From assembly GCF_004342425.1 (NCBI RefSeq), contig NZ_SLWQ01000003.1, forward strand, positions 124,001 to 188,000: a stretch of DNA of 64,000 nucleotides, read 5' to 3'. The notes under the pieces are model-generated. The model ran no database searches, had not been told where the DNA came from, and saw nothing but the letters and a program-made list of their open reading frames with translations. The stretch's first letter is position 1; each line of letters starts with the position of its first letter. Source of the stretch: Dokdonella fugitiva. Its GTDB lineage: Bacteria > Pseudomonadota > Gammaproteobacteria > Xanthomonadales > Rhodanobacteraceae. Shown piece after piece: positions 1 through 9,499 of the stretch. A program made the position numbers and the translations under genes.

Positions 1-961
1 CTGCGGGCGCGGCGAGCAGGAGGTCCTTGAGGTTGTCGCCGAACACGCGTATCGCTTCTTCCTCGGCCGCTTCGCGCGCACGCGAGAAGAGGTCGAGCGT
101 GAGCGAGAGGTGCAGCTTCACGCGCCAGGCGAGGCGACAGGTCTCGAGCAGCCACGCATCGGCCGCGCGCCCGCGCGCGGCGATGCCCGCGTGCGCGGCG
201 ACGCGCGCTTCCGCTTCGGCGTGGCCCTGCTCCGCTTCCGCGGTCGGCGCGAGTTCGAGCGCGAGCACGCCTTCGTTGCGCGCGCGCATGAGCGCGAGGA
301 GGCGGTGTGAAGGGATCTTCGCGATCGGCTCGGCATGGTCGAAGTAGTCGCGGAACTTCGCGCCTTCGTTCTCCTTGCCCTCGACGACCTTGGCGCGGAT
401 CTGGCCCTTGTCCCAGATCCATGCGCGCAGGCCGCCGACGAGGGTGGCGTCTTCCGCGAACGTCTCCATGAGGATCTGGCGCGCGCCGTCGAGTGCCGCC
501 TTCACGTCGGGCACGCCCTTGCCCGCGTCGACGTACGCGGCCGCGCGCACTTCCGGTGCGATGGTCGGATCCTCGCGCAGGCCGAGCGCGAGCGGCTCGA
601 GGCCGGCTTCGCGTGCGATCTGCGCCTTGGTGCGGCGCTTGGGCTTGTACGGGAGGTAGAGGTCCTCGAGGCGCGCCTTGGTATCGGCTTCGAGGATCTG
701 CGCCCTCAGCACATCGTCGAGCTTGCCCTGCTCCTCGATGCTCGCGAGGATCGCCGCGCGCCGGTCCTCGAGTTCACGCAGGTAACCGAGCCGCTCCTCG
801 AGCAGGCGCAGCTGAGTGTCGTCGAGCCCGCCGGTGGCTTCCTTGCGGTAGCGCGCGATGAACGGCACGGTCGCGCCGCCGTCCAGGAGTTCCACCGCGG
901 CCTTCACCTGCGCCGGTTGCGCGGCGATGTCGGCGGCGATGCGTTGTTCGATGCTCAGCAT
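1..961 (-). CDS. tex: Transcription accessory protein Tex, 3'-truncated by the window edge
   Basis: About 320 N-terminal residues of Tex, an RNA-binding transcription accessory protein of roughly 780 residues, are present; the rest (YqgF-like, helix-hairpin-helix and S1 domains) lies beyond base 1. The start is ATG at 961, giving MLSIEQRIA. Family landmarks are FIARYRKEATGGLDD near residue 33 and LPYKPKRRTKAQIARE near residue 102, both typical of the Tex N-terminal helical domain. The protein acts in the cytoplasm. No operon partner is visible: the next gene on this strand ends 253 bases upstream. Recognised from sequence memory of the family, with no sign of frameshift in the visible part. 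Confidence 0.93.
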   Translation of the reverse strand, partial: MLSIEQRIAADIAAQPAQVKAAVELLDGGATVPFIARYRKEATGGLDDTQLRLLEERLGYLRELEDRRAAILASIEEQGKLDDVLRAQILEADTKARLEDLYLPYKPKRRTKAQIAREAGLEPLALGLREDPTIAPEVRAAAYVDAGKGVPDVKAALDGARQILMETFAEDATLVGGLRAWIWDKGQIRAKVVEGKENEGAKFRDYFDHAEPIAKIPSHRLLALMRARNEGVLALELAPTAEAEQGHAEAEARVAAHAGIAARGRAADAWLLETCRLAWRVKLHLSLTLDLFSRAREAAEEEAIRVFGDNLKDLLLAAPA

Positions 962-1005
962 GGATCGTCCTGTGTCGCGACGGCGATCGCGCCGTGCACG
1001 AGGCC

Positions 1006-1030
1006 GTCATGCCCGCTCGAGCGGGCGTCC
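1006..1030. repeat. REP-like palindrome
   Basis: The sequence reads GTCAT, then the perfect 16-base palindrome GCCCGCTCGAGCGGGC at 1011-1026, then GTCC. It resembles the element at 3655-3679 and the REP-like repeats scattered between genes in xanthomonads. It lies between the start of tex and the end of the TonB receptor gene. No transposase is nearby. Confidence 0.6.
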
Positions 1031-1214
1031 AAGGGTCTTCGTGGAAGAAGGCGACGGATCGCGCCGCGACGCATCCGCTCATCTCGCGCACGCATGCGCG
1101 AGCGCCGTATCGTAGTGATGCCCCGGGTGCGGTCAAGGCTTGCTTTGCCGCGCGTTTCACGGTTGGCGCACGGCGGCGGCGACGCCGCGCGCAGGGCGCT
1201 GCGCGGTCGTGATG

Positions 1215-3539
1215 TCACAGCGACAGCCGCAAGCCCACCCACGCACCGCGCGGCGCCGCGGGGCCGAGGAAGCGCGGATCATCGAATCCCGCGAACACCT
1301 CGCCCGGATCGCCGAGCGTGCCGAACGTGACGTAACGGCGGTCGAACACGTTGTCGACGCGCGCGAACACGCTCGCGTGCGCGTTGAGGTTCCATTCCGC
1401 GCGCAGGTTCACCACCGTCCAGCCGCCCGTGCGCGGCAGGCGGTTCGCCTCGTCGCCGCGCACGTACTGGCCCGTGTTCGCGACCACGTCGCCGCCGAGC
1501 GACCATGCCGGCGTGAGTGCGAAATCGGCGCCGAGCTTCACGCCCGCGCGCGGCAGGCCCGGGATGCGGTCGCCGCGCCGCACCGCGATGAGCCCGTCGT
1601 CGTCGGCGTCCGGGTGGTTGGCGCTGTTCTCGACGAAGGCGCTGCGATAGGTCGCGTCCAGCCACGTCGCATTCGCGTACCACGCGAGGCGCCGCCCGAA
1701 CGACGTGCCCGACACGCCTGCCTGCACGCCCTGCCGGCGCGTGTCGCCGACGTTGGCGAAGAAGCCTTCGTTCGACTGCGCACCGCCCGTCGCCTGGAAC
1801 AGGATGTCGTCGGTGTTGGTCGTGCGGAACAGGCCGATGCGCCAGTCGAGGCGATCATCACCACGGCCTTGCGCGACTGCGCCGCGCAGCCCCGCTTCCC
1901 AGCCCTTTGCGACGACCTGCTGCAGCGGCGGGTCGCTGAGGAACTGGTTCGGCAGCTTGCACGGCGCATCTTCGTCCGCACAGGTGAGCTCGACCGGCGT
2001 CGGCGCGCGCGTGGATTCGCTGTAGCCCGCATACGCGTTCAGTGCGTCGCTCCAGCGCCAGGTGAAACCCGCGGCAGGGTTGATGCGCGAGAACGCATGG
2101 CGGCCGTCGAGATCGGGATTCTCGCCGCCGAGATCGGCGATCGTCGTGCGCGTATGGTTGCCGCGCGCGGACAGCGTGAGGGCGAGGCGTTCCGTCACCG
2201 ACAGCGTGTCGGTCGCATACAGGCCGAGGCTGCGCGTGCGGCTGCGCACGCTGAGTGCATCGGCGGGAATGAACAGCCCCGAGTCCGCCGAGGTGTGGCG
2301 ATCGGCATCGAGGACGGCCGCCTCGACCGCGGAATCGAAACGCAGGCGCCCGTCGTTCGCATCGAGGCCGACGACGAGCTGGTTCTCGCGCCCCGCGAGT
2401 GGCGCATCGATCGTGAACTGCATGGTGGCGCCGCTGCTGCGCTGGCGGCGCCGGCTGATGTTGTTGATCGCGTCGAACATCGCCGGCAATGGCACGCCAT
2501 GCTGGTCGAGCACGGGCTCGCCGTCGTCGTCGCAGAGGATCGCATCGTCGTCGTCGCATTCATCGAAGTCGCTGCCGTCGCCGTTGTACGAGTGCGTCGT
2601 CACGGTGCGATGGAACAGCGTGAACGAGAGCTTGGCATGCTCGGAGACGTCGACCGAGCCTTCGCCGCTCGCGAGGTTCATGCGGTTCGCGGTCTCGTCG
2701 GGCGCGGTGAATACGGCTGGCCAGCGCCCGGCGAGTTGCTGCACGGGCGCGGGGCCGTTGCCGGTGAGGTCGGTGTCGCCGTGGCCGAGGTGCAGGTCGA
2801 ACGTCGCCGCGTCGCCGCGCCACGACAGCGTCCCGTAGACGTTCTTCGCGTTCGACGGTGACGCGTCGCGCCAGCCGTCCTCGTCGAAGCGGCGGCCCAT
2901 GAGGTACCAGCCCCATGCGCCGGTATTGCCGGCCGTCTCGAAGGTCGCGTCGCTGCGGCCGAACGAGCCACCGTGCAGCGAAACGCGCGTGCCCGGGTCG
3001 CTGAAACCGCTCTTCGTACGGATCGAGATCGCACCGCCGAGCGTGTTGAGGCCGAAGATCGGGTTGGCGCCGGCGAGCAGGCTCATGCGTTCCATCGCGG
3101 CGTCGGGCACGAGGTCCCAGTTGACCGTGTCGCCGAACACTTCATTGACGCGCACGCCGTCGAGGTAGACCGACAGGCCTTCGGAGCCGCCGAGCAGCGG
3201 CGTCGCCGTGTAGCCGCGGAACTGCAGGTCCGGTTGCAGCGGACTGTTCTGTGCCGCGTTGCTGCTGACGCCGGCGAGATGGCGATCGAGGTAGTCGGTG
3301 AGGCTGGTCACCTGCGCACGCGAAAACGCGGCGTCGTCGATCGACTGCACGTCGTAGGGCAGTTTCGCCGCAGGCAGCTCGGTGCCGGTCAGCGGCGTGA
3401 CGCCGACGACACGCACGAGGTCGAGCGCGTCGACGTCCTCGTCGGCGCGCTGCTGCGCATCCGCGGCTTCGACGCGCAGCGCCGCGAGCACGAGGAGCAT
3501 GAATGCGGCGCCACGCCGCGCGCGCTGCGCCGATTGCAC
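1215..3539 (-). CDS. TonB-dependent outer-membrane receptor
   Basis: A 774-residue outer-membrane receptor. The plug domain runs from about residue 45 (DVQSIDDAAFSRAQVTSLTD, then LDGVRVNEVFGD, then FGLNTLGGAISIRTKSGF) and is followed by a long beta-barrel ending in GAWVGLRLSL, a typical aromatic/hydrophobic terminal strand. I place the start at GTG 3539 because it gives a basic n-region (QRARR) and a hydrophobic signal core (FMLLVLAALRVEAADA). ATG 3500 is the alternative. The frame stays open to 3797, but that part translates a REP element and is not credible. LVRVVGVTPL near the mature N-terminus may serve as the TonB box. The substrate is unknown, and no ExbBD/TonB genes or Fur box were seen. 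Confidence 0.9.
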   Translation of the reverse strand: MQSAQRARRGAAFMLLVLAALRVEAADAQQRADEDVDALDLVRVVGVTPLTGTELPAAKLPYDVQSIDDAAFSRAQVTSLTDYLDRHLAGVSSNAAQNSPLQPDLQFRGYTATPLLGGSEGLSVYLDGVRVNEVFGDTVNWDLVPDAAMERMSLLAGANPIFGLNTLGGAISIRTKSGFSDPGTRVSLHGGSFGRSDATFETAGNTGAWGWYLMGRRFDEDGWRDASPSNAKNVYGTLSWRGDAATFDLHLGHGDTDLTGNGPAPVQQLAGRWPAVFTAPDETANRMNLASGEGSVDVSEHAKLSFTLFHRTVTTHSYNGDGSDFDECDDDDAILCDDDGEPVLDQHGVPLPAMFDAINNISRRRQRSSGATMQFTIDAPLAGRENQLVVGLDANDGRLRFDSAVEAAVLDADRHTSADSGLFIPADALSVRSRTRSLGLYATDTLSVTERLALTLSARGNHTRTTIADLGGENPDLDGRHAFSRINPAAGFTWRWSDALNAYAGYSESTRAPTPVELTCADEDAPCKLPNQFLSDPPLQQVVAKGWEAGLRGAVAQGRGDDRLDWRIGLFRTTNTDDILFQATGGAQSNEGFFANVGDTRRQGVQAGVSGTSFGRRLAWYANATWLDATYRSAFVENSANHPDADDDGLIAVRRGDRIPGLPRAGVKLGADFALTPAWSLGGDVVANTGQYVRGDEANRLPRTGGWTVVNLRAEWNLNAHASVFARVDNVFDRRYVTFGTLGDPGEVFAGFDDPRFLGPAAPRGAWVGLRLSL

Positions 3540-3654
3540 GCCCGGCCCGCGGATACGTCGGGCGCCTTGGCCGCGTGTCCCGCGATCGCTTCCATCAGCG
3601 ACGGCGACAGGCCGTCGCAGGGTTCCTGGTACAGGACGAATGTTCCCGACCTCC

Positions 3655-3679
3655 GTCATCCCCGCGAAAGCGGGCATCC
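3655..3679. repeat. REP-like hairpin repeat
   Basis: GTCATCCCCGCGAAAGCGGG followed by CATCC. The stem CCCGC/GCGGG closes on a GAAA tetraloop (3661-3674). It sits between frmA and the TonB receptor and resembles the element at 1006. Translation of this repeat (GMPAFAGMT) explains the spurious N-terminal extension of the receptor frame. Confidence 0.75.
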
Positions 3680-3741
3680 CTTGCCTTGGACCGACACATC
3701 GATCCGTCGCGTGCCCACGACCGCAGGCACCGCCATGACGT

Positions 3742-4854
<1,113 letters not shown>

Positions 4855-4935
4855 TCACCTCGTAAAAACGATCGGCGCCGGACGGCGCGGGGTGCGCATT
4901 GTCGCGCCGCGCGCGCCTGCCGCGAAAGGGGCTGC

Positions 4936-5895
4936 TCAGGGCGCGATGACGACGCCCCAGGGCAGTTCGCCGACGGCGATCTCCTTCATCACCTTGAACG
5001 AGCGCGTGTCGATGACGCTGACCGAGTTGGAGCGGCCGTTGGCGACGTAGAGCTTGCGCCCATCCGGCGTGATCGCCATGTTCCACGGGCGCTTGCCGAC
5101 CGCGATCTCGCGGATGACGGCGCTGCTGGCGACGTCGATGACGGTCACGCTGCCGCTGCCGTTGGCGACGTAGACGCGCTTGCCGTCGGGTGCGACCGTG
5201 ACGCCCGCGGCACGGTCGGCGGTCGCGATCGTCGCGATCTTGCGGCGCGCGTCGAAGTCGACGAGGTCGACGCCGTTGGCCGACTCCTGCGCGACGTAGA
5301 GCATCGACGAGCGCGGCAGGAACGCGGCGCCGCGCGGATGGCCCGCGGTCGCGATCGAGCCGACCGATGCGCGCGTGGCGAGGTCGATAACGTCGAGGTC
5401 GTTCGAACCTTCGTTGCTGGTGACGAGGTACTTGCCGTCGGGCGAGAACTCGCAGTGTTCGGGGTTGCGCCCGCGCACCTTGATGCGCGCGCTGATCGCG
5501 AGCGTCGCCGCGTCGACGAGCAGCACCTGGTGCTGGCCCTCGGCGCAGATCGCGATCGTGCGATCGTCGGGCGACAGGCGCACGCCCTCGGCGTCGGCGC
5601 CGATCGCGACCTTGCCACGCACCTGGTCGGTCGCGGGATCGAGCACGACGAGCTGGTCGTGGCCGGCATCGACGACGTAGAGTGTCCTGCCGCGTGCATC
5701 GACGTCGAGCGCCTGCACGCGGTCGCCGAGCGCGCCGCCGGCGGTCAGCGTGCGCACGACCGTGTCGGTCGCGGTGTCGATCACCGAGATCGAACCGCTC
5801 TTCTGGTTCGGCACCCAGGCGAGCGGCGCCGCGGCGGTCGTGCCGGCGACGAGCAGCAACGCGGCGGCGAGCAGGCGCGGAAGATGGACGGACAT
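4936..5895 (-). CDS. Periplasmic YVTN-type beta-propeller protein
   Basis: A 319-residue exported protein beginning MSVHLPRLLAAALLLVAG, a clear signal peptide cut near TTAAA. The mature part consists of about seven blades of roughly 42 residues, each with a YVTN-like core: LAWVPNQKSGSISVIDTATD, LYVVDAGHDQLVVLDPATD, YLVTSNEGSNDLDVIDLATR, VYVANGSGSVTVIDVASS, LYVANGRSNSVSVIDTRSF. YVTN propellers of this kind often accompany PQQ- or cytochrome-linked oxidation genes, and a cytochrome c gene lies 56 bases upstream on the same strand. The role is inferred to be structural or binding; no catalytic residues are evident. ATG 5895 was chosen over the longer open frame because it starts exactly at the signal peptide. 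Confidence 0.85.
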   Translation of the reverse strand: MSVHLPRLLAAALLLVAGTTAAAPLAWVPNQKSGSISVIDTATDTVVRTLTAGGALGDRVQALDVDARGRTLYVVDAGHDQLVVLDPATDQVRGKVAIGADAEGVRLSPDDRTIAICAEGQHQVLLVDAATLAISARIKVRGRNPEHCEFSPDGKYLVTSNEGSNDLDVIDLATRASVGSIATAGHPRGAAFLPRSSMLYVAQESANGVDLVDFDARRKIATIATADRAAGVTVAPDGKRVYVANGSGSVTVIDVASSAVIREIAVGKRPWNMAITPDGRKLYVANGRSNSVSVIDTRSFKVMKEIAVGELPWGVVIAP

Positions 5896-5951
5896 CGCGA
5901 CTCCGGCAAGACGGCAGGGACGGACACGATACGCGCTCGCGCGCGCCGGCG

Positions 5952-6446
5952 TCACCGTGTCGCCGGCTCCGTCGGCGCCGCGTGCGCATGGTTCGCGCGG
6001 ATCCACGCGATCAGCTGCCAGGTTTCCTGCTCGCTGAGCGCGCCGCCGAACGGCGGCATGTCGCCGGCGACCTTCTCGGCATCGCCGCGCACGTAGCCGT
6101 GGGCGCGCATCGCCATGCTGCCTTCGCGGATCAGGTGGTAGAGCGTGGTGTCGTCGTCGCCGTAGACCCAGGCGTCGTTGACGAGCGGCGGGCACATGCC
6201 GCCGCCGCCCGCGGCGCCGTGGCAGCCGGCGCAGGCCCTGCCCGCGAACAGCGCGCCGCCCGCGGCGATCGCCGCGGCGTCGCCTTCGAGCGGATTGCGC
6301 AGGCGTGCGAGCCCGTGCTCATTGCTGCCGCCGGCCCTGGCGGCGTCACTGACGGGCTCGGGACCGGGCGGCGTTCCGCATGCCGCGAGCAGGGTGGCGC
6401 AGGCGAGCGCGAGCAGCGCGCAGCGTGCGGTGCGGCGCCGCAGCAC
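5952..6446 (-). CDS. Lipoprotein c-type cytochrome
   Basis: A small monohaem cytochrome c of 164 residues. The basic N-terminus and hydrophobic stretch end in the lipobox LLAAC, so it is probably a lipid-anchored periplasmic electron carrier. The haem motif CAGCH lies near residue 72. The distal methionine ligand is probably in DMPPFGG. The start is taken as GTG 6446 because the upstream chorismatase stops at 6452 and this start yields a proper signal sequence; no good ribosome-binding site decides it. The pairing with the YVTN propeller downstream suggests a common role in a periplasmic oxidation step. The electron donor is unknown. Confidence 0.85.
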   Translation of the reverse strand: MLRRRTARCALLALACATLLAACGTPPGPEPVSDAARAGGSNEHGLARLRNPLEGDAAAIAAGGALFAGRACAGCHGAAGGGGMCPPLVNDAWVYGDDDTTLYHLIREGSMAMRAHGYVRGDAEKVAGDMPPFGGALSEQETWQLIAWIRANHAHAAPTEPATR

Positions 6447-6451
6447 GAGGC

Positions 6452-7447
6452 TCAGTCCCCGAGCACGTGCACGCCGTCGACTTCGACCAGCAGCTCGCGC
6501 CGGCAGATGTCGCCGCCGAGCAGGACGAGGCCGCCGAGCGAGGGCAGGCGCGCGTGCAGCATCGCGGCGACGTGCGGCGCATCGGCTTCGCGGCGCACGT
6601 ACGCCTTCATGACGCTGTGGCCGTCGAGCCCGGGCGGACGCGCGCCCGCCTCGATCGCGAGGCTCTGCAGGTTCGCGATCGTCTCGTCGAGCTGCGCGTC
6701 GATGTCGCCGGCGTGGCGCGAGGCGTGCCCGACCACCGCGGCGGTGCCGGAGATCAGCAGTTCCGCGCTCGCGGTGCGCATGCCGCGCGCGAACGTCGGC
6801 GCGGTCGGGCCGTATTCGCGCGGATAGCGCCACGCGCTGACCTGGCGCGGGTTCTCGACCGGCGTGCCGGCGTGGCGCGCGGCGAGGCCGTACACCTGCA
6901 GGCGACGCACGCCGTCATGGCGGCCGATCGCGGTCGCGGCCGGGTAGCGTGCGGGCACGTGCGCGTCCATGCCACGCGCACGTCCGGCGCAGAAGCGCCG
7001 GTAGCGTTCATCGTCGCCGTCGCCGAGGTTGATCGCGTCGAGGTAGTTCCACAGGCGCAGGATGTGCGGCGTGTCGCTCGCGGCGACGAAGGGGCCGAGG
7101 CAGGCATATGCGTGTTCGGCTGCGCCGCCGATGCCGCCGTGTGCGGCTTCGTCGACCTCGATCGCGAAGAACAGGTGTTCGCCGTCGCTGCTCCAGGCGA
7201 GTTCGCCGTCGCGACCATGGCGCACCGGCGCGACGCCGCGCCAGACCTCGAACGGTGCCACCTCCGCCGCGAGTGGCTCGAGGCCGACGCGCAGTACGCG
7301 CGGATCGTCCGACGCGGGCGCAGCGCGACCGAAGCCGATCACCGCGAGCACGTCGTCCGCGGCGAGCAGCGCGTCGAGCGCGGCGTGCTCGTAGCGAATC
7401 GCGAGCGGCGCCACCGGCGCTGCATGCAGGCTCATCGGGGTCGACAT
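6452..7447 (-). CDS. xanB2: XanB2-like chorismatase (chorismate to hydroxybenzoate)
   Basis: A 331-residue protein of the FkbO/Hyg5/XanB2 chorismatase family, which has an RidA-like fold and removes pyruvate from chorismate. XanB2 yields 3- and 4-hydroxybenzoate: the former primes the xanthomonadin polyene and the latter feeds ubiquinone. Recognisable stretches are ILRLWNYLDAINLGDGDDERYRRF, GRARGMDAHVPARYPAATAIG, NPRQVSAWRYPREYGPTAPTF and the C-terminal GGDICRRELLVEVDGVH. The start is ATG 7447 (MSTPMSLHAAP). It is transcribed divergently from the ACP gene 89 bases away, across a shared promoter region with a TGATACACT extended -10-like sequence at 7485-7493. The assignment rests on remembered family motifs plus the pigment-gene context. 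Confidence 0.82.
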   Translation of the reverse strand: MSTPMSLHAAPVAPLAIRYEHAALDALLAADDVLAVIGFGRAAPASDDPRVLRVGLEPLAAEVAPFEVWRGVAPVRHGRDGELAWSSDGEHLFFAIEVDEAAHGGIGGAAEHAYACLGPFVAASDTPHILRLWNYLDAINLGDGDDERYRRFCAGRARGMDAHVPARYPAATAIGRHDGVRRLQVYGLAARHAGTPVENPRQVSAWRYPREYGPTAPTFARGMRTASAELLISGTAAVVGHASRHAGDIDAQLDETIANLQSLAIEAGARPPGLDGHSVMKAYVRREADAPHVAAMLHARLPSLGGLVLLGGDICRRELLVEVDGVHVLGD

Positions 7448-7536
7448 CGGTGCCGCGCGGGTTCGGATCGGAAAGGGTCGCGGATGATACACTGGCCCGA
7501 CCGTCACTGCCTGCAATACCCGAGCCAGCGCCCGCC

Positions 7537-7824
7537 ATGACCGATCTCGCCACCGCCCAGACGCCCGCCGAACAGGAACTCGCCCGGCTCATCGTCGACA
7601 GCCTGAACATCGACTGGATCAAGGCGGAAGCGATCGATCCGGAAGCCGCGCTGTTCGGCGGCGACCTCGGCCTCGACTCGATCGACGCGCTCGAACTCGC
7701 GCTCGCGGTGTCCAAGCGCTACGGTTTCCAGCTGCGCTCGGACAATCCCGACAACCGCACGATCTTCGGCAGCCTGCGCGCGTTGTCGGCGCACATCGAG
7801 CAGCATCGTGCGCGGGAGTCGTGA
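7537..7824 (+). CDS. Acyl carrier protein of the aryl-polyene pathway
   Basis: A 95-residue acyl carrier protein that would carry the growing polyene on a phosphopantetheine arm. The attachment site is Ser48 in DLGLDSIDALELAL. The rest is a four-helix ACP with RYGFQLRSDNPDNRTIFGSL, as in specialised-metabolism ACPs. The start is ATG 7537. It is divergent from the chorismatase and convergent with the halogenase, and its stop codon overlaps the first base pairs of a large inverted repeat (7823-7986). In Xanthomonas a dedicated ACP is part of the xanthomonadin cluster, and the neighbours here support the same job. Confidence 0.9.
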   Translation: MTDLATAQTPAEQELARLIVDSLNIDWIKAEAIDPEAALFGGDLGLDSIDALELALAVSKRYGFQLRSDNPDNRTIFGSLRALSAHIEQHRARES

Positions 7825-7986
7825 TTCGGGATTGGTGATTGGTGATTCGGGATTGGTGATTCGGGATTGGTGATTCGGGATTGGTGATTCGTGAAAAGCA
7901 TGCGGGCGCTTGGCTTTTCAACCAATCACAAATCCCCAATCACGAATCCCCAATCACGAATCCCCAATCACGAATCCCCAATCACC
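7823..7986. repeat. 164-base inverted array of 14-base direct repeats
   Basis: The left arm holds four copies of GATTCGGGATTGGT plus a truncated 7-base copy. The right arm holds four copies close to AATCACGAATCCCC (the first is AATCACAAATCCCC) plus a partial one, nearly the reverse complement of the left. The centre is the perfect 8-base stem TGAAAAGC (7892-7899) and GCTTTTCA (7913-7920) around a 13-base loop. The array fills the whole gap between the convergent ACP and halogenase genes and abuts both stop codons. Transcribed from either side it would fold into one very long hairpin, so it may act as a bidirectional terminator. Confidence 0.9.
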
Positions 7987-7989
7987 AAC

Positions 7990-9309
7990 TCACGCCGGAT
8001 CCACCGGCGTATTGCCGCCAGTGAACGCGACCTTCGCCTGGCGGCGGCGCTCGCCGAGTTCGCCGAGCCAGCGGCGCAGGTTGGCGAGGCCGACCGTCGC
8101 GTAGATGAGCTTGAACAGGTGCAGCCGGCGCATCACCGGGGGGCTGTCGAAGACGTCGCCGGCGAGCATCGAGATCACGCCTTCCTCGACGCGCCAGGTG
8201 TTGCGCGGGCTCGCGAACAGCTTGCGCATGACGGGTGAATTGAAGCGGTAGATGAACCACGAGAACACTCGCACGCCGCGGCGGATGCGCTTCTCGAAGT
8301 CGGCCTGCAGCGCGCGTTCGCGCGCCGGGTCGTCGAGCGCGGCGCCGACCATCGCGGCGGCCTGCTTGCCGCTGTGCATCGCGAGGTAGACGCCGGACGA
8401 GAACACCGGGTCGACGAACGCCCATGCATCGCCGACCATGACCCAGCCCGGGCCGTGCATGCGCTCGCAGGTGTAGGAGTAGTTGCCGGTCACGCGCACC
8501 TCGGACACCATCTTCGCGCCCTGCATGCGGCGCACCGCGTCCGGCATCATCGCGAGGGTCGCGAGCAGGAACTCCTCGTTGCGGCCGCGCCGCCGCTTGA
8601 GGTATTCGGGGCGGCACACGCAGCCGATGCTCATGATCCCGTCGCGCAGCGGGATGAACCAGCACCAGCCGTGCTCGAAGTTGTAGATGCTGATGTTGCC
8701 GGCGTCCTCGCCGGGGCGCGTCTCGACGCCGCTGAAGTGGGCGAAGATCGCCGCGCTCTGGTGCGCGTCGTTCTTGCGCTTGAGCTTGAGCGCGTTGCCG
8801 AGCAGGGTGTCGCGTCCGCTCGCGTCGACGAGGTACTTCGCGCGCACGACGAGCTCCTCGCCGGCCGCGTCCTTCGCGCGCGCGACCACCTGGCCGATGC
8901 CGCCGAGCTCGACCTGCTCGACCTTGACGTTCTCGCGCGCGTCGACGCCGTTCTCGCGCGCGTGCTCGAACAGCATGCGGTCGAATTCCTCGCGCTTGAC
9001 CTGGAACGCGTGCGGCGGCGTGTTGCCGAGCGCGCGGCGGAAGTGGAAGGTCTGGTAGTTGCCTTCCTTCGACGGGAAGTCGGCGCCGAGCTTGAGCACG
9101 CCGAGCGCGCGCACCTTGTCCATCACGCCGAGCACGTCGAAGATCGGCAGGTTCGACGGCAGCAGCGACTCGCCGATGTGGAAACGCGGGTGGCGGTCCT
9201 TCTCCAGCTGCACGACGTGGCGGCCCTGCTTGCGGAGCAGCGTCGCCACGGTCGAGCCGCCCGGCCCGCCGCCGACCACCAGCACGTCGCATTCGATCGT
9301 GTTCGCCAT
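7990..9309 (-). CDS. Flavin-dependent halogenase-like oxidoreductase
   Basis: This 439-residue FAD enzyme belongs to the tryptophan/phenolic halogenase superfamily. The dinucleotide motif GGGPGGST is at residues 13-20. The halogenase hallmark W-x-W-x-I-P appears as GWCWFIP at 214-220. VMVGDAWAFVDPVFSSGV near 300 is the second FAD motif. Xanthomonadins are brominated aryl polyenes, so ring bromination is the likely job, inferred from the cluster. A plain monooxygenase role cannot be excluded, and the catalytic lysine could not be placed with certainty. It is convergent with the ACP gene and divergent from the membrane-protein operon starting at 9500. Confidence 0.85.
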   Translation of the reverse strand: MANTIECDVLVVGGGPGGSTVATLLRKQGRHVVQLEKDRHPRFHIGESLLPSNLPIFDVLGVMDKVRALGVLKLGADFPSKEGNYQTFHFRRALGNTPPHAFQVKREEFDRMLFEHARENGVDARENVKVEQVELGGIGQVVARAKDAAGEELVVRAKYLVDASGRDTLLGNALKLKRKNDAHQSAAIFAHFSGVETRPGEDAGNISIYNFEHGWCWFIPLRDGIMSIGCVCRPEYLKRRRGRNEEFLLATLAMMPDAVRRMQGAKMVSEVRVTGNYSYTCERMHGPGWVMVGDAWAFVDPVFSSGVYLAMHSGKQAAAMVGAALDDPARERALQADFEKRIRRGVRVFSWFIYRFNSPVMRKLFASPRNTWRVEEGVISMLAGDVFDSPPVMRRLHLFKLIYATVGLANLRRWLGELGERRRQAKVAFTGGNTPVDPA

Positions 9310-9499
9310 CGCCCGCGCTCCTCACCCGAAGTCGGCCGAGTCTAGCCGGAACACGAGCCGCTGCACCGACCATTTGCGGCTACCTGCGCCGCAGCGTCGC
9401 GACCGCGCGCCGGGCCGACGGCGCGCGCGACGCAGCGGCCGCGAAGCGACGTGGACGCATGCTACAGTCCGGGCGCACTTTCCTGCCTCGTCGTCGCGC

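Noticed and set aside
4936..5895. Nitrous-oxide-reductase-like or cytochrome cd1-like propeller
   Set aside because: The blades are plain YVTN repeats without copper or haem ligands.
7823..7986. CRISPR array
   Set aside because: The 14-base units are directly adjacent with no unique spacers and form an inverted pair. No cas genes are near.
7891..8104. Short open frames reading NHESPITNPQS on both strands
   Set aside because: They are translations of the 14-base repeat array, not genes.
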